The notes beneath the pieces are model-generated. The model was not told the DNA's origin and did not search any database. It was given only the letters and a program-made list of their open reading frames with translations. A stretch of 64,000 nt of DNA from Cercozoa sp. M6MM (lineage: Eukaryota; Endomyxa: Ascetosporea). The stretch lies in the NCBI GenBank assembly GCA_040357565.1, contig JBDODJ010000037.1. One strand, written 5' to 3'. Each line of letters begins with the position of its first letter. Within the stretch, counting starts at the first letter, position 1. Below are positions 1 to 12,400 of this stretch, in pieces. Made by a program: the position numbers and the translations under genes.

Positions 1-34
<34 letters not shown>
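1..34. repeat. (GT)n microsatellite at the window edge
   Basis: Pure GT on the plus strand, continuing off the left edge. In the minus-strand gene its sense orientation is (CA)n, unlike the other runs in that gene. Confidence 0.9.
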
Positions 35-36
<2 letters not shown>

Positions 37-131
37 ACAGGGCGGTAACTACGACAGGGCACGCGCGCTGACGATGCTGCTGCTGCTTGTAATCCGACGC
101 TCACCGTACCCTCCACTTATACCCTTTTGCT

Positions 132-169
<38 letters not shown>

Positions 170-288
170 CCCACCAACCACTTGGGAGGACAGGGATGCA
201 CCAGCAGCGCGTCGCGAATCTGTGGCAGCGTGACACGCGGCACGTCGACGCTGCGCAGAGCCTGTCCAAGCACATTATACATACGCAG

Positions 289-336
<48 letters not shown>

Positions 337-346
337 NNNNNNNNNN

Positions 347-397
<51 letters not shown>

Positions 398-2230
398 ACA
401 CACAAAAGGAGGAGGAAGGGAAATACCTCAACCAGAGGCATCGGACGAGTGTGCACTGTCACATGTCCCTGCGCCGACAGCAACTGGCACGTAGCCGCAC
501 CAGCGCAGTCGAAGAAAGCACCCAGCGCAGAGGCTACGCCACGGTAACATAGGAATAGGCAGATAGGCAGATACAGACCCACACGGAGGAAACTGACGCC
601 TGTACCTGGCACAAGAAAGCCGGGGGTCTTGGCGGCGCATGCGAGCACCCAAGCCTCCAGTCGCGCACTCCGACTCTATCGGGATGACATGGTAACAACA
701 GGAGAGGTAGATACTCGGTAAAAAAGATAGATAGGGATAGGGGGACACCTCGACAGGCAGCGCGTGCACGTGGCGATCGAACTCGTCAAAGCGCATGGCG
801 AGTCGCATGTCAAACTCGACCACAGGCGCTGCTCGGTGTCTCTGTTCAAACCAGATCTAGTGAACATAGCTGGTGCTATATAAGTGTGGCAGGAAGAAGG
901 ACAACACACGCAAGGGAACAAGGGACGCGTCGGGTACTCAGCGCGCCAGTCGACACCTTCAGAGACACCGGCGTCGTGGCACTCGGTGCTGCCTTCAGTC
1001 AGGTAGTGAACCTGCCCGTCACGGATCGCGTGCGCCGGTTCTCCGAGTGGCGACAGCACGCGATCACTCACCTCGTGACCGGTGACACCGACGGTGACAG
1101 TGCCCACACGCAGTACACCATCATACTCCTTGCTGTAAAACTGGGGAGTCTCGTCACTCACAGGGCGCACCTGACCGATCACGACGCGCAGGGTGCCCTG
1201 CGGGTGTTCGTGTGTGTCTGCACCAGCCACGTGCAACAACCGCGTATCAGTGACTGCGACTGAGGCAACTTATAACAAGCAAGGGGTACCGAGCTGTTCA
1301 TCGAACACGGTGGCTCCGTCGATCACGAGGCGACAGCGACCGCCGAGCGACAGTTCCTGTCCATTAGGGAGACGGGTACACGTGTATGGGGTACGTATGC
1401 GTATGTGTATGGAAGATACCACATGATGCCATCTGCGCAGTGGTAGTGGAGTGTGCGCGCGCACGTGTCCACAGTGACCGTGCAGTGCACCATCCGAGAC
1501 GCAGAGCTGCACGAGCGAGGCACGTGTCGGAGTGCCCACACGCAGCAGCGGCACGTCACCGGTCACGTGGCACCACAGGCGCAGGCTCACCTTGCCTGCC
1601 ACTGCCACACACACACACACACACACACTCATATTCACCAAGATGCAGGGTGGAAAGAGGAGGTACCAGACTGCACGTTGTGCATCTGCAGTGACGCATC
1701 GGGCAGGCGCAGTTCGGCGTGCGGCACCAGGTGCGCCACACTGCACGCCGACACGAGCTCGCGCAGGCGCGGCAGCGGGCAGCACTCGTGCAACACGGCG
1801 GACTCTTGTGGCGACACTTGCACCTGCGTGCAGTGTGCCGATTAGCACCAAATCACAACGAGTGTTGCTGAGTACCGAGACAAGACGCCGCAACAAGAGC
1901 CAGCGCAAGTGATCACGGTGCTGATCACTATCAGCGAGTGCATCGTCGTCGATGCCGTCAAGGGCAGTAACCGTAGTGTCAGTGGCGGTGTCGGGGCGGT
2001 GCAGCAGTGCCCAGTCGATCTGTCGCAGTAACTCAGCGACGGCACCGTGACGACACAGTTGTAGTGCGTTGTGCACGCGCTCGCCTTCCTATGTTTCAAA
2101 CCACATGGGCGACTACACAGATTGAGTGAGTATGATACACATAGGGAAAGCAGTCGCGTTAACAAGACCGTCCGTGTCTTGGCCGTCAATACGTGCCGTG
2201 CACACAGCGTAGACTCGCTATCATTCTGCA

Positions 2231-2280
<50 letters not shown>

Positions 2281-3610
2281 CACTTGCCAGCATACATAGG
2301 ACAGTCACATGCAATGTGTGCCTACCTCGGTGGTGCTACACAGTGTCAACAACGCCACCAGCGGCACTCCGTTGTGCACAGTATTGCCTTCTGCAGATTT
2401 CATGCGAATACAGCGGTACAGCAGGGGAGGGGAGGGGGACAGCACCCTCATCGCGCAGCAGTGCGAGCGACATTAGCGCCTGCACCAGGGTCTCACGTTC
2501 TGTCCTGACGCTCGTGGTAACCGCCCGCACTAGCGTCTTCTTTGTCAGCGCATCCTCTGCACAGGGACAGATTACAACAGCCTTCAAGCTTGTATAAATA
2601 TGCGCACGTGAAGTACCCAAGGCGACGCCATTGCGCGGGTGCTCGTTAGTCGAGATATCGAGCACGTCGAGCACTCTGAGTCGTATCTACAAACAGATGA
2701 GTAGTGTTGCGTGTTGATTGAGCATTTCAACACAAACGACTCAATGTACAGGTAGGTCGTTCTGCTGCGCAAAAAGTGCCGCCAGGAGCGAGACACCTGC
2801 GGCATCGGCGAAGGCGTCCTTGGCACGTTGTGACTGTTGCAGCGCCCGCTGCAGCACACCGAGCAGCGCGCGCAGTTGCTGCACACCCGAAGGTGGTTGT
2901 TCTGTCTCGGTGCTACACTGAGTGAGTGCCGTGAGAACACTGCGAATATGCGACGCGTTCGTGAGTCCGCACAGGAGTGATTTGGCCTGCACAGACACAC
3001 GCCCAAAATCCCTCCAGCAAAGATGGGCATGGAGTAGCATCAAAGTGGCAGGGAGTACAGCATTGTCGTGGGCAATGCGAGCCAGGGCACGCGTGTACAG
3101 TGGCGACCGCTGCAGCACCTGCACAGCGGAATCGCCGGCGACCTCCTCACTAAGCATGGCGGAGCGACTGCAGGCATCACCGACCAGAGCGAGCAGTGCG
3201 TTCCAAACCGTGCTTTCACCGTCATTTTCAGCATCACGATCAGCGTCATTTGGGTCAGGTGACGGTGGCGGCAGCAACATCAGCGCCTCCAGTACTCCCG
3301 ATTCCACAAGCAGCGACTGAGCGTGCGACAGGTGCGACACGAGCTGCAATGCCTGGCGCCACACGCATTGCACTTTTGGTGTCACGTGCGTACCACAAGC
3401 TGTCACCGCCCGAGTCAACGCTGTGCACCGCCGCACGCATACACCATCAGAAGCACAAGCAGGATGCAACATGCAGGACGCAGCGCAAAAGACAGTACCC
3501 TTTGAAAGCGCACGCAACTCTTGCAGCGGCCGAGCTTCTTCGGCGCCAAATCGGAGCAACTGCAGCAGCGACTGGCGCACTTCATCCTAATGCAGTGTAC
3601 ACATACACAA

Positions 3611-3649
<39 letters not shown>

Positions 3650-5908
3650 GATAGTGTTGGCACATTGAGAAAAGTACCTGTAGGGTGAAGAACTGTGCGC
3701 ACAGAACAGTCGTCATTTCGCGGAGAGCTGCCACGTTGCCCTGGTGCTGCAGAAGAGTGTCAGTCAATCGAGAGAGATAGAGAGGTAAAGAAAGCACCTG
3801 CGAGACGAATACGAGAAGTTCGTTGACAGCGGCATGCAGGAAGGTGTCGCTGCACACACGTATATATGTGAATATGGTGTAGAACGTAGGTGTACCGCTG
3901 TGCAGCGGCACTGCTAAGCAGCACACGCTGAAGCTGCAGCAGCAAGTCTCGGTTGCGAAGCAAAGGCGCATCGTCCTCACATGCCTCTCTGCGGCGCACA
4001 TTCTCCACACGTACAAGCACACTGTAACAGAGATACCGATTGTCCTCGTCGTCGTCGATGGGAACACAGGCGAACTGCAGTGCCTGCGAGAATACGGCAA
4101 CGGCAAGTTGTTCGTACTCTTCTTGCTGTTCTCGTTGCTGAGATTGACGGTGTCGCTCGGATGAGGAGTGTCCACCCAACGACAGTAGAGAACTCAACAG
4201 TGCACCTACATATAGATTAGCATCGACCGCAGAACTAGACAGTTGCACAAGGTTACCGATGTGCACAGGCAACTGGAAGTGAACGCAGCACTGCTGCGCT
4301 AGCGTGCCTTCGTTGTCGTCACGAATCGCCGTCTCCTGCAGGTGCGTGTACACTAGTGAGAATATGAGAGTCTCTCTTGAGACTGTACCTTGAGCAGCTG
4401 CAGCAAGCGGTGCAGCGTGTCGCACAGAAACGACGGTGGCAAGTGACGCGTTTGTGACAGCACGCGCGTGATTGCACCTGCCGGTAGCCATGCCGTACAC
4501 ATCACCAACAATTGCACCCACCAGGCTGCCCAGTACCAAGCATCTGCTGGCGTCGCATGCAGCGTCGTAGCAGAGCGCTACGCGCATGCGCTCCGCTGTC
4601 CAAAAGCGCTTGCAGCACTTGTTGCGACACAGCCTGTGTCTCGCCTGTTCCGTGAACACGCAAAAACACGTGCATGCGCAGACATGTGATACAGGAATGT
4701 GTGACAGGAATATACGCTGCCAGTCGTTCACAGGGATCCGCAGAGCGCGCTGCAGGTCACCAGTGCGAGTAACTGCATCGACACAGCACTACACACAAGC
4801 ACATGGTACGTGCATCAATGGTGTGACAGTGGCGGCGCCAGACGAATACCTTGAAGGGCAGGAGAGCTCGAAGCAAACGAAGCAGCACGTGGCGCGCGCG
4901 ACGGCACGGTTCCGCTCGCTGAAGTCCGTGCCGTCGCACGACGTCCTGTTGCAGTGCTTGCGCCTGTTCATGAGGAACGCACACATGCAGGAACCGAATG
5001 GGTGCCATGAATCCGCAAATACCATAAGTACGCGCAGAAGAAGAGGCACAAGGCCCTGGACGGCTTCGGCGAGTGCTTCAGTTTGCACCAGTTCTGTTGA
5101 AAGCGGTAGGTATACAATGGTACATTGTGCAAACAGATATGATATGAGTACCAGCGATGAAGAGCATCAGTGCACCGTCCTCGCGCTGGGACATGAAAGG
5201 TTTCGAGGCCAAAACCACCTGCACAGACAGGAAGTATCGAGGAAGGCAAAGGGCAGATGGAGGAATACAAAATGTGAGCTACCTCGGAAAGGGTGGAGTC
5301 ATCCGCCGACTCCAGCTGAGCAGAAAGCAATCTCGTCATCAGTCGTAGCACTAAAGTTTAACAGCCAAAGGATATGAGCTACTTGCATAGATAAACAGAC
5401 ACAACGCTATAAGTTACATTCGACGGTGTCGTCCAACATGGCACCTCCGTTGCATTCGTCGAGGTGGCATCTTAACTGTCAACACACGCACAAAGCAATC
5501 AACACAACCTGTGTCCATGACGTTAAAATAGTTTGTGTACCTGCTCGCACAGAAAGTGATCAACAAAGCTCGCGCTGGACACAATGCCATCGCCTCGTTG
5601 CAGCAGTGTGTCGAACTGACAGATCAAAATGTCGTCAACGCGCGACAACAAGAATTCTTCAAAGGTACCTGCCCCCGAAGGGAATGTTGCGTGCGCCGGC
5701 GCGTCCACCGCTGCTTCAGAAACTGCATATTGGCGGCGGCCCTGCAAACGAAAAAAAAACAACATTGTGGTGGAACTAGTTGTGTCGTAAAATGACCTAC
5801 CGCACACAATGCAAGTGCAGGCGAGCGCCACAGGTGCGTCAGCTTGTGCTTACTCGGATTATATCCTATTAGGCTGATCAGCACGTTGCTAGTGTAGTCC
5901 AATGGCAC
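1..5908 (-). CDS. Large ARM-repeat / ConA-lectin protein, BEACH (neurobeachin)-like, partial
   Basis: I read this as the N-terminal and middle part of a very large cytosolic scaffold; the C-terminal BEACH and WD40 parts would lie left of position 1. Going 5' to 3' on the minus strand, many exons join cleanly. Examples are introns ending at about 5745, 4773, 4326, 3851, 3751 and 3593. The translated exons are long, Leu-rich and helical (for example 2741-3593 and 3976-4740), as in the armadillo region of BEACH proteins. The exon at about 1270-1650 holds a concanavalin/laminin-G-like unit: 'VSLRLWCHV', then 'LPLRRWHHVV', an intron, and 'RLVIDGATVFDEQ'. That is the strand pattern and Trp-His-His seen in the lectin domain of neurobeachin, LRBA and LYST relatives. 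The true 5' end is unresolved: the leftmost frame at 5908 opens on GTG, so a further 5' exon probably exists. The coding assignment is firm; the family name is an inference. Confidence 0.5.
290..394. repeat. (CA)n microsatellite with 10-N gap
   Basis: Pure CA on the plus strand, interrupted by N at 337-346. It lies in an intron of the left, minus-strand gene, so its transcript reads (UG)n. Similar shorter runs occur in the same gene at about 136-164, 1605-1628, 2231-2279 and 3608-3648. Confidence 0.9.
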
Positions 5909-6497
5909 TCAAAAAAAAAAATAGTACAGCAAACTAGTAGTTTTCCTAAAAAACCGATCGCGCGATCAATGTGTGGCCTTTTGGCACTCTGACCTTGGAT
6001 CAGTCTGAGTTTTTCCAGCTTTCTCGATACTCACAAGCAACTATCTCTCAAGTCATGGCGCCAGGAGGGCAAACCACCCTGCTAACCCAAATTAAATGCC
6101 GCTGGTGTCGGGAACTTGGGATTTTGAACTGTACGGTTGGTACACCTTGGAAGAGTATTAAAGTTGTTGACTCCGATTGTACAGTACTTGTTCTACTTCG
6201 ACTGTTAAGTCAGTCGACTGTTTAAAAAAAAGCTGATCCAACAGTGCACGCGTGTTGTGAAAACTGTCCACTGATCGCAACATTTTTTTAAAAAAGTGGG
6301 ACATCAAGCCCGTGCAGCATCCGACACTTTCAGCTGTTCTCAATAGCGTACTGACATTGTTCTGAGCTACTTTGCGCTCCGAAAAGGCGCGTGGATCAGG
6401 ACGTGTGAACAGATTCCCCAGGTCGTCTGCTGTGCGTCTAACTCACTTCAGGGACGGTCTAGTGCTGCACTAGTGCCGTAGCAGACCAGGGGTCGCG
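5909..6497. promoter_or_regulatory. Intergenic region between divergent genes, probable bidirectional promoter
   Basis: This stretch separates the minus-strand ARM/ConA gene from the plus-strand giant receptor gene. It is AT-richer than the flanking exons and has homopolymer A/T runs and a GATCGCGCGATC palindrome near 5957-5968. An 84-codon plus-strand ORF (5971-6225) and a minus-strand ORF (6158-6343) lie here. The minus-strand one might contain the missing first exon of the left gene ('MLRSVDSFHNTRALLDQL'), but I could not link it in frame. I see no TATA box that I would defend. Confidence 0.4.
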
Positions 6498-9400
6498 ATG
6501 TGGCGACGCTTTGTTCTTGGACTGGCTGCCCTGTCGGGTGTGTTTCTTTTCTGGTGGGTGACGTTTTTTTTTTCTATGTGCTTGGTGGCCGATCAGGCAT
6601 TGGCCAGGCAAGCCCAGAGGCGTCGCTGCTCGGTTTTACCCTTTCGTACGACTCGTACACTGATGGATCCGACACGGTGTACGATGTCAAGATTGATTCG
6701 GCGTACTCGTCGAGTTCCACAAGTGACTTCTCGGCCGGCTCGCTCATCCATGACCTGGCGCGTGTCAAGCTCGGCGACAAAACCGTCGATATGATCGGCA
6801 ACGTGCAGAACACAGGTGGACCGATCATCACTGCGTCGCAGCGCGTCTCGCTCACGACCGATGCATCAGAGTTCTCCGTACCGCATCATTCGCGATCTTT
6901 AGACCCCCCCCCCATTTGCTCTTTGTGTAGGTTGCAGCAGAGGTGACGGCAGTCATCAACGACGAGCTCAGTTTCGTCGCAGCCTCGCAGATTGGTTTCG
7001 ACTCCACCTCTGGCAGCAAGGGCTCGTCGGCGCGCGCCGCCTTCGTGCCGTACTTGTCGTTCAGCAAGTTGGAGTTGCCGGTGTGGCCGGCCGATGAAAC
7101 CACGGTGGTGTCTGACTGTGTGGCCAAGTCGCTCAGCAGTGCGATCACGGTGTCGTACAATGGCGGTCTGGGAACCTGCGACATCGTCAGCACTCTTGCC
7201 GCTGGTGTGAGCGAGTTCTTCGTTTTCGAGGTGCAGACGCAGCGCCGTCTCGGCAACACGCTGGTCGACACGCAGGCTCCGCTCATCTATGCCATGACGG
7301 TGATTGGTGGCTCAGGCACTGTGTCGCCGCAGGTCACATCCTTCTCGGGTGGCGCTCCGTTCGGCTCGCACTACGAGATTGACTTGGCCAGCCAGCTGTC
7401 CGTGCCTGGCAGTCAACTCGTGGCCACCGGTTTGCCGGACGGCTCGTCGCTCTCTGCTTCCGGTGTGCTGACGCTGCGTGCTGACGCCGGTGACGACAAG
7501 TTTGTTGTGTGTGCCTTCACGGGCACGCCCTCGAACCTGGCGTACAGCGGCTGCTACAACGTCGACCCGGACGCCACGGAGCTCACGACACTGACGGCTA
7601 CGATTGCGGATTTTTCGCGCACGTTCGGCGATTTTGCCGGTGTTAAGGTGTGTTGTACAACCGTATTGTACTGGCTCTGTTTTAAAATCATTGTTGTTGT
7701 TTCGCAGTCTAAGGCGCACGCTTCGTGGACGTCGGACGGCACGCTGCCGAGTTGGGCGTCTATCAGCAACCGCCTGGCCGTTGCCGGTCCCGCCGCGCAC
7801 TGTGTCGACGTTCAAGGCCACCTTGACAGTGGCAAGTGCTACTTCCGCAACTCGGGTGTCAACGCTGCCTGGCTTCGCGCCACGCATCCGATCACGTTCT
7901 TCGCTGAGGTGCCTTGTTGCTCATGTCTCTGTTGTAACTGCATCTGGAGCTGGGGTGGTGAAGTGCAATTATTTTTGTTTGTTGCTTTGTTGCGCAGGGC
8001 GACAAATTGGTTTTCCGTGCCGATCCGTTTTACCCGATCGATTATCAGATGCTCGGCAACGAATTCGCTGCTGACAACGTGTACTACGAGCACAACGGCT
8101 ACTTCTCCGTCTACTTGGAGGAGACACTTGATGCCACTGCTGGCGACGTTGTCTACTTCAAGGCCAACGGCTACCTTTTGGTAACACACGCACACGGAGA
8201 CCATAAAATGTGTTCCTTTTTGGGGTTGCAATACTGATACATGCTGTGCAGGTCGAGCTCGTCCTTGACGGCGGCTCGACGACCACGCTCTCCTTTGACG
8301 AGGCTGGTGGCGTCCGCAGCTCGACACTTAGCACGGGCATCTACACGGTCAAGATCTACTACCTGCATGCCACTGACGCCTACGAGCCGAAGCTGGCCAT
8401 CACGCTGCCGAACAAGCGCGAGTGCGACGTTTCCACAGCGCCGAAGGCGTTCGACTACCCGGCGACGCAGGCCTTTAACGACGGCACACTCGCCAAGACG
8501 GCCGAGGCTTCGCTTGGTGCGTCAACGGCCTCTCTCGTGCCAGCTTCTGTGACGAACTCGTACCAGGCCTTCGGTGTTGCGTACAAGAGCCTGGTGCCTC
8601 TGAGCGGTGGCTTCGTCACGCAGTTCAAGGTGAAACAGCCGACGGCGCTCGGCAGTGACTACCCGGGCTTTGTCCTGCGCATTTCGGACGACGATCCGGC
8701 AACGTTTGGCGGTGCGGCTTTCTTTGGCTACGCCGGTGAGGCTACTTCGGCCAACCAGCTCGCCATTGAGTTTGACTACGAGGTCAACAACGACGCGAGT
8801 GCTGGTGACAACCAGAACGACCCGAACTACCACCACATCTCGATTCACGCGTTTGGCAAGATTTCCGAGGACGATTCGGGCCGCTTCATCTCGCAGACGG
8901 GCGATGCTTCTAACAACAAGCTCATCGATTCTGTTCAGGTGAGGCTTTGCATTGGTTGTGCGCGCTCGTGTATGAGTGTGTTGTGTTGTTGTGTGTGTAT
9001 GCTTGTGTGCTGTGTATATCTATCTGTTTTTCGTAGATCCCAGGTGCGTTCGACTCGACTTCTGCGCTCAGCAGTGGTATCTACTACCGCGTAACTTACA
9101 AGCCGTCACCCGAGACGCTCCTCATCGAAGCGAGCACCAACGGTGCCTCTTTCACTACCATCATGGTATGTTCTTGCCTTTCTCCCACTGTTGAAATGTT
9201 CGAACGTCCCGTTTTTTCGCAGGAGCGACAGTTCGTGGCCACGCGTTCGCTGGTGGACAACATCATCAAGTCGGACACTGCTTACTTTGGCCTCATGACC
9301 GGTCCGATGCGCCCGGCGTCGAACTCGCCGACGACGCGTGCGGTCACCGTGGAGGAGTGGTTTGTGCGCACACCCGAGGTGTCACCCAACGATGTGTCCG

Positions 9401-12400
9401 TCGTCTCGTCTGCCGAGCAGGCCGTGGCCTCGCTGCTGCCGATCCCGGCCGTGTGGAAGGCTCGCGATTCTTGCGGCGCGGACGTTGGTGTGCTCGCCAC
9501 GCCATTTACCATGTCGACGGCGTCACTGCTGTGCTCGTTTGACGGCTCTGCCACCTGTACGACGACGACGTCGGCCGGTGAGATGAGCGCTCCGGGTGCT
9601 CGCTTCATTTCTCAGGCGCAATCTGGCGGTACCGTTGCTGTGTTTCTGTGCGGCTGCGTTTGTGGCATGTGTGAGTTGGACTTGAGCAGGTACCTCTGGT
9701 GTGCTGCGAACTTTCGCCACTGTTGGTGGCAGCTTCATTCCGCGCCCGATGGTCACGCGTGTGTCGGCTGCGTGGGCTTCCTCGCTTACGTCGGTTGAGG
9801 TTCTCGGCACCAACTACGCCGGTGACACTGTGACAGTCAACGTGCGACCGATCGACTCGTTCGGAAACGCCGTGAAGTACCCGAGCGACAAGATCAAGCT
9901 AGTCGCTATCTCCGGTCTCAGTGGCACGCCGAGCGCGCTCACCTGGGACAACTCAAACAAGAAGCACGTCGGCACGCTCGTTCCCATTGAGGTAGTTGTT
10001 TCTAAGATCATTGTGCTCGCTGGGGGCTCTATTGATTGTACGTTTAACGTTTTAGGCTCGCAACTACGTGTTTGAGGCGTACGTGAACACGTTCGAGGAC
10101 ATCAGTGTTGTGTCTTTGCCGGTCGCCATCGACGCTAAGGATCACGCCGATTCGCAGGTCACTGTGAACCCGCGTATCACGAGCGTCAAGGCTGGTGCCA
10201 CCGTCACGTTCACATACACGCTGCGCGACCAGTTTGGAAACCTGCTGACGGTGCAGCCGACTGGCACGGTACTCTACACTGGTTGTCACTCTCGAGCGTT
10301 AATATGTGTTTTTGTGCGTGTTTGATACAGTTTAAACTGTTCAACGCTGGTGCCGCGTGCACGACGACGCCGAGCACGCCTTACAAGCTTGTGTGTGATT
10401 ACTCGGACACGCAGGCGGTGACGGCGTCGCCACGCGATATGGAGCTGTTCTACGAAGGCACGAAGATGACTCTGCCGGTAAACGGCCAGGCGCAGCTCTC
10501 GGTGACAGCGAGCGACGAGACGTCGTTTCCGCACTCGCGTCTAAAGATCGAGGATACGCTCATGAGCAAGACGTCACCGGTCACGCAGATCACTGCTGGT
10601 GACGCGCTCATTTTCTCGGTACCTCCTTGCATGTGTGTGTGTGTGTGTGTGTGTGTGCCTTGCATTCTGATAATTTCCAGGTGGAGTGTCATGACCCGTA
10701 CGACAACATTCGCACGTCGACAACAGCGATGAGCATCACATACGACATCATGTTCGGCTCGACCAAGATTGTGGACGCTCGTAGTGCCTCTGTTATCTGT
10801 CCGTTCGATGTGACGATTGCTTCCGGCGTGCTGACGACGGTGGACGCCGAAGAACTGTCCGTCGTGGTGACGGCAGCGCCGGGGAACACCATCGGCCAGA
10901 TCGGCAGTCACGTGAGCAACAATGAGGCCTTCCCGGTCAGCATCGTGCACGGTGACTTTGACCGTACGGTGTCGACGCGCACCTTCTTAACTCCTGGCAC
11001 GATCGATGCTGGCACGGAGGTGCGCGTGCAGCTGTTTTTGAAGGACGCCTATGGCAATGCCGTTCTGCCGGCGTCGTCCAACGGCATACAGACCGGCGAT
11101 ATCGCGGTGGACTGGCGATCAGAGAGTCTCGCCGCTGTCGCCTCGGTCGAGAACGCTGCCACGGGTGAGTACCTTGTGAAGTTCACGCCGACGGTGGCCA
11201 CCTACGATCCAGCCGACCTGTCCGTGCTCGTCAACGGACTGCCGGTGCAAGACGCGCTCACTCTCACGGTGCTCCCAGACCAGTCAGCGATCGCGCTGCC
11301 GTTGCCGTCGAACCTGTACGGCGGCAGTGCGCTCGTGACCGTGCGCAAGGATCTCGAGTCGTCGTTCTGGGCCACGGCCAAGGACGAGCACGGCAACATT
11401 CTCGATTTGCAGTCGCGCAATCAGCTGGAGGCGCGTGCCTACATTGACAGCGGCTTGGGTGCGTGCCAGAAGTGGATGGATTCAAGCACTGCCCCCGACC
11501 TCACCTTGACCATCGGCGTGGTCGATCTCAACGTCGTTGCCAACGAGCGCGGTGTTTGGCAGACTAAGTTCACGATTCCGGACGGCTGCGTCTCGGGCAC
11601 GTCGTTCGAGATAATCTTGCACGTGGCTGCAGCTGGTTTCGACTGGAGCACGGTTGCCGATCCCACCGACACGAACGGTGCCACCTTCGCGATGTCGGCC
11701 ACTCCGGACTTCATTGACGCCGACTTCAAGTACCCGGCGCGTGTCGTGTTGTCTTCGTTTGATTTCACCGCCGGCACCGAGTTCTCGATCGATGTGCGCG
11801 ATTACGATCCGCGTGTATGTTTTTGTTTTGTTTCTTCGCATGTGTACTGTGTGCGTATCGAGGAATTGGGTGCGTAGGTGAACATCGACACGTGCGAAAA
11901 CAACGGCAATCCGGAAAGTTTCGCCATCATGGACAACTGCAAGATTGATGGCACCCGACAGGACTGCCAGGACGGTCAGTTCTCGAATGACTACATTGTG
12001 AACTGGACGCCGTCGTCGACCTGTACGCAGCTGTCGCACGGAAAACTCACACCGGTCGGTACGCTTTCCGAGTGCGAATCCTACTCGGAAACAAACGTCA
12101 ACACGCCTCCCACTGTTTTGGCTGATTGCAACGGTGTCGTCCTTTCTTGTTGTTTGTCTTGGTGTTGTAACATGCTTAACGTTGGCAGTTGCCTTGACAA
12201 CGACGTACACGTCATCGACGGCCGTGGACAACCAGAACGGTCTGTACAACCTGCCGTTCGCAGCCACCAAGGCCGGTATCTACCGCCTGTCGGTCAGCAA
12301 CCTGGCCGAGGAGATCATGTTCCCGAACTACTACCATTGCGACGGCTGCACTGCCGGCACTGTGCCGTACAACTCGTACCTGTGCGCTGGCTACGACTGC

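Noticed and set aside
5..648. Long ORFs of repeated Cys-Val or His-Thr near 1-648
   Set aside because: They are translations of (TG)n/(CA)n repeats and N gaps. The same holds at 29.4, 34.0-34.4, 35.0-35.3, 36.8-37.2 and 46.5 kb.
5971..6225. 84-codon plus-strand ORF upstream of the giant receptor
   Set aside because: Composition is unlike the coding exons nearby, and it sits in the probable shared promoter region.
7312..7887. Arg-rich minus-strand ORFs across the giant receptor (also 14385-15142, 18944-19573 and others)
   Set aside because: They are antisense shadows of GC-rich coding exons and cross the plus-strand splice sites.
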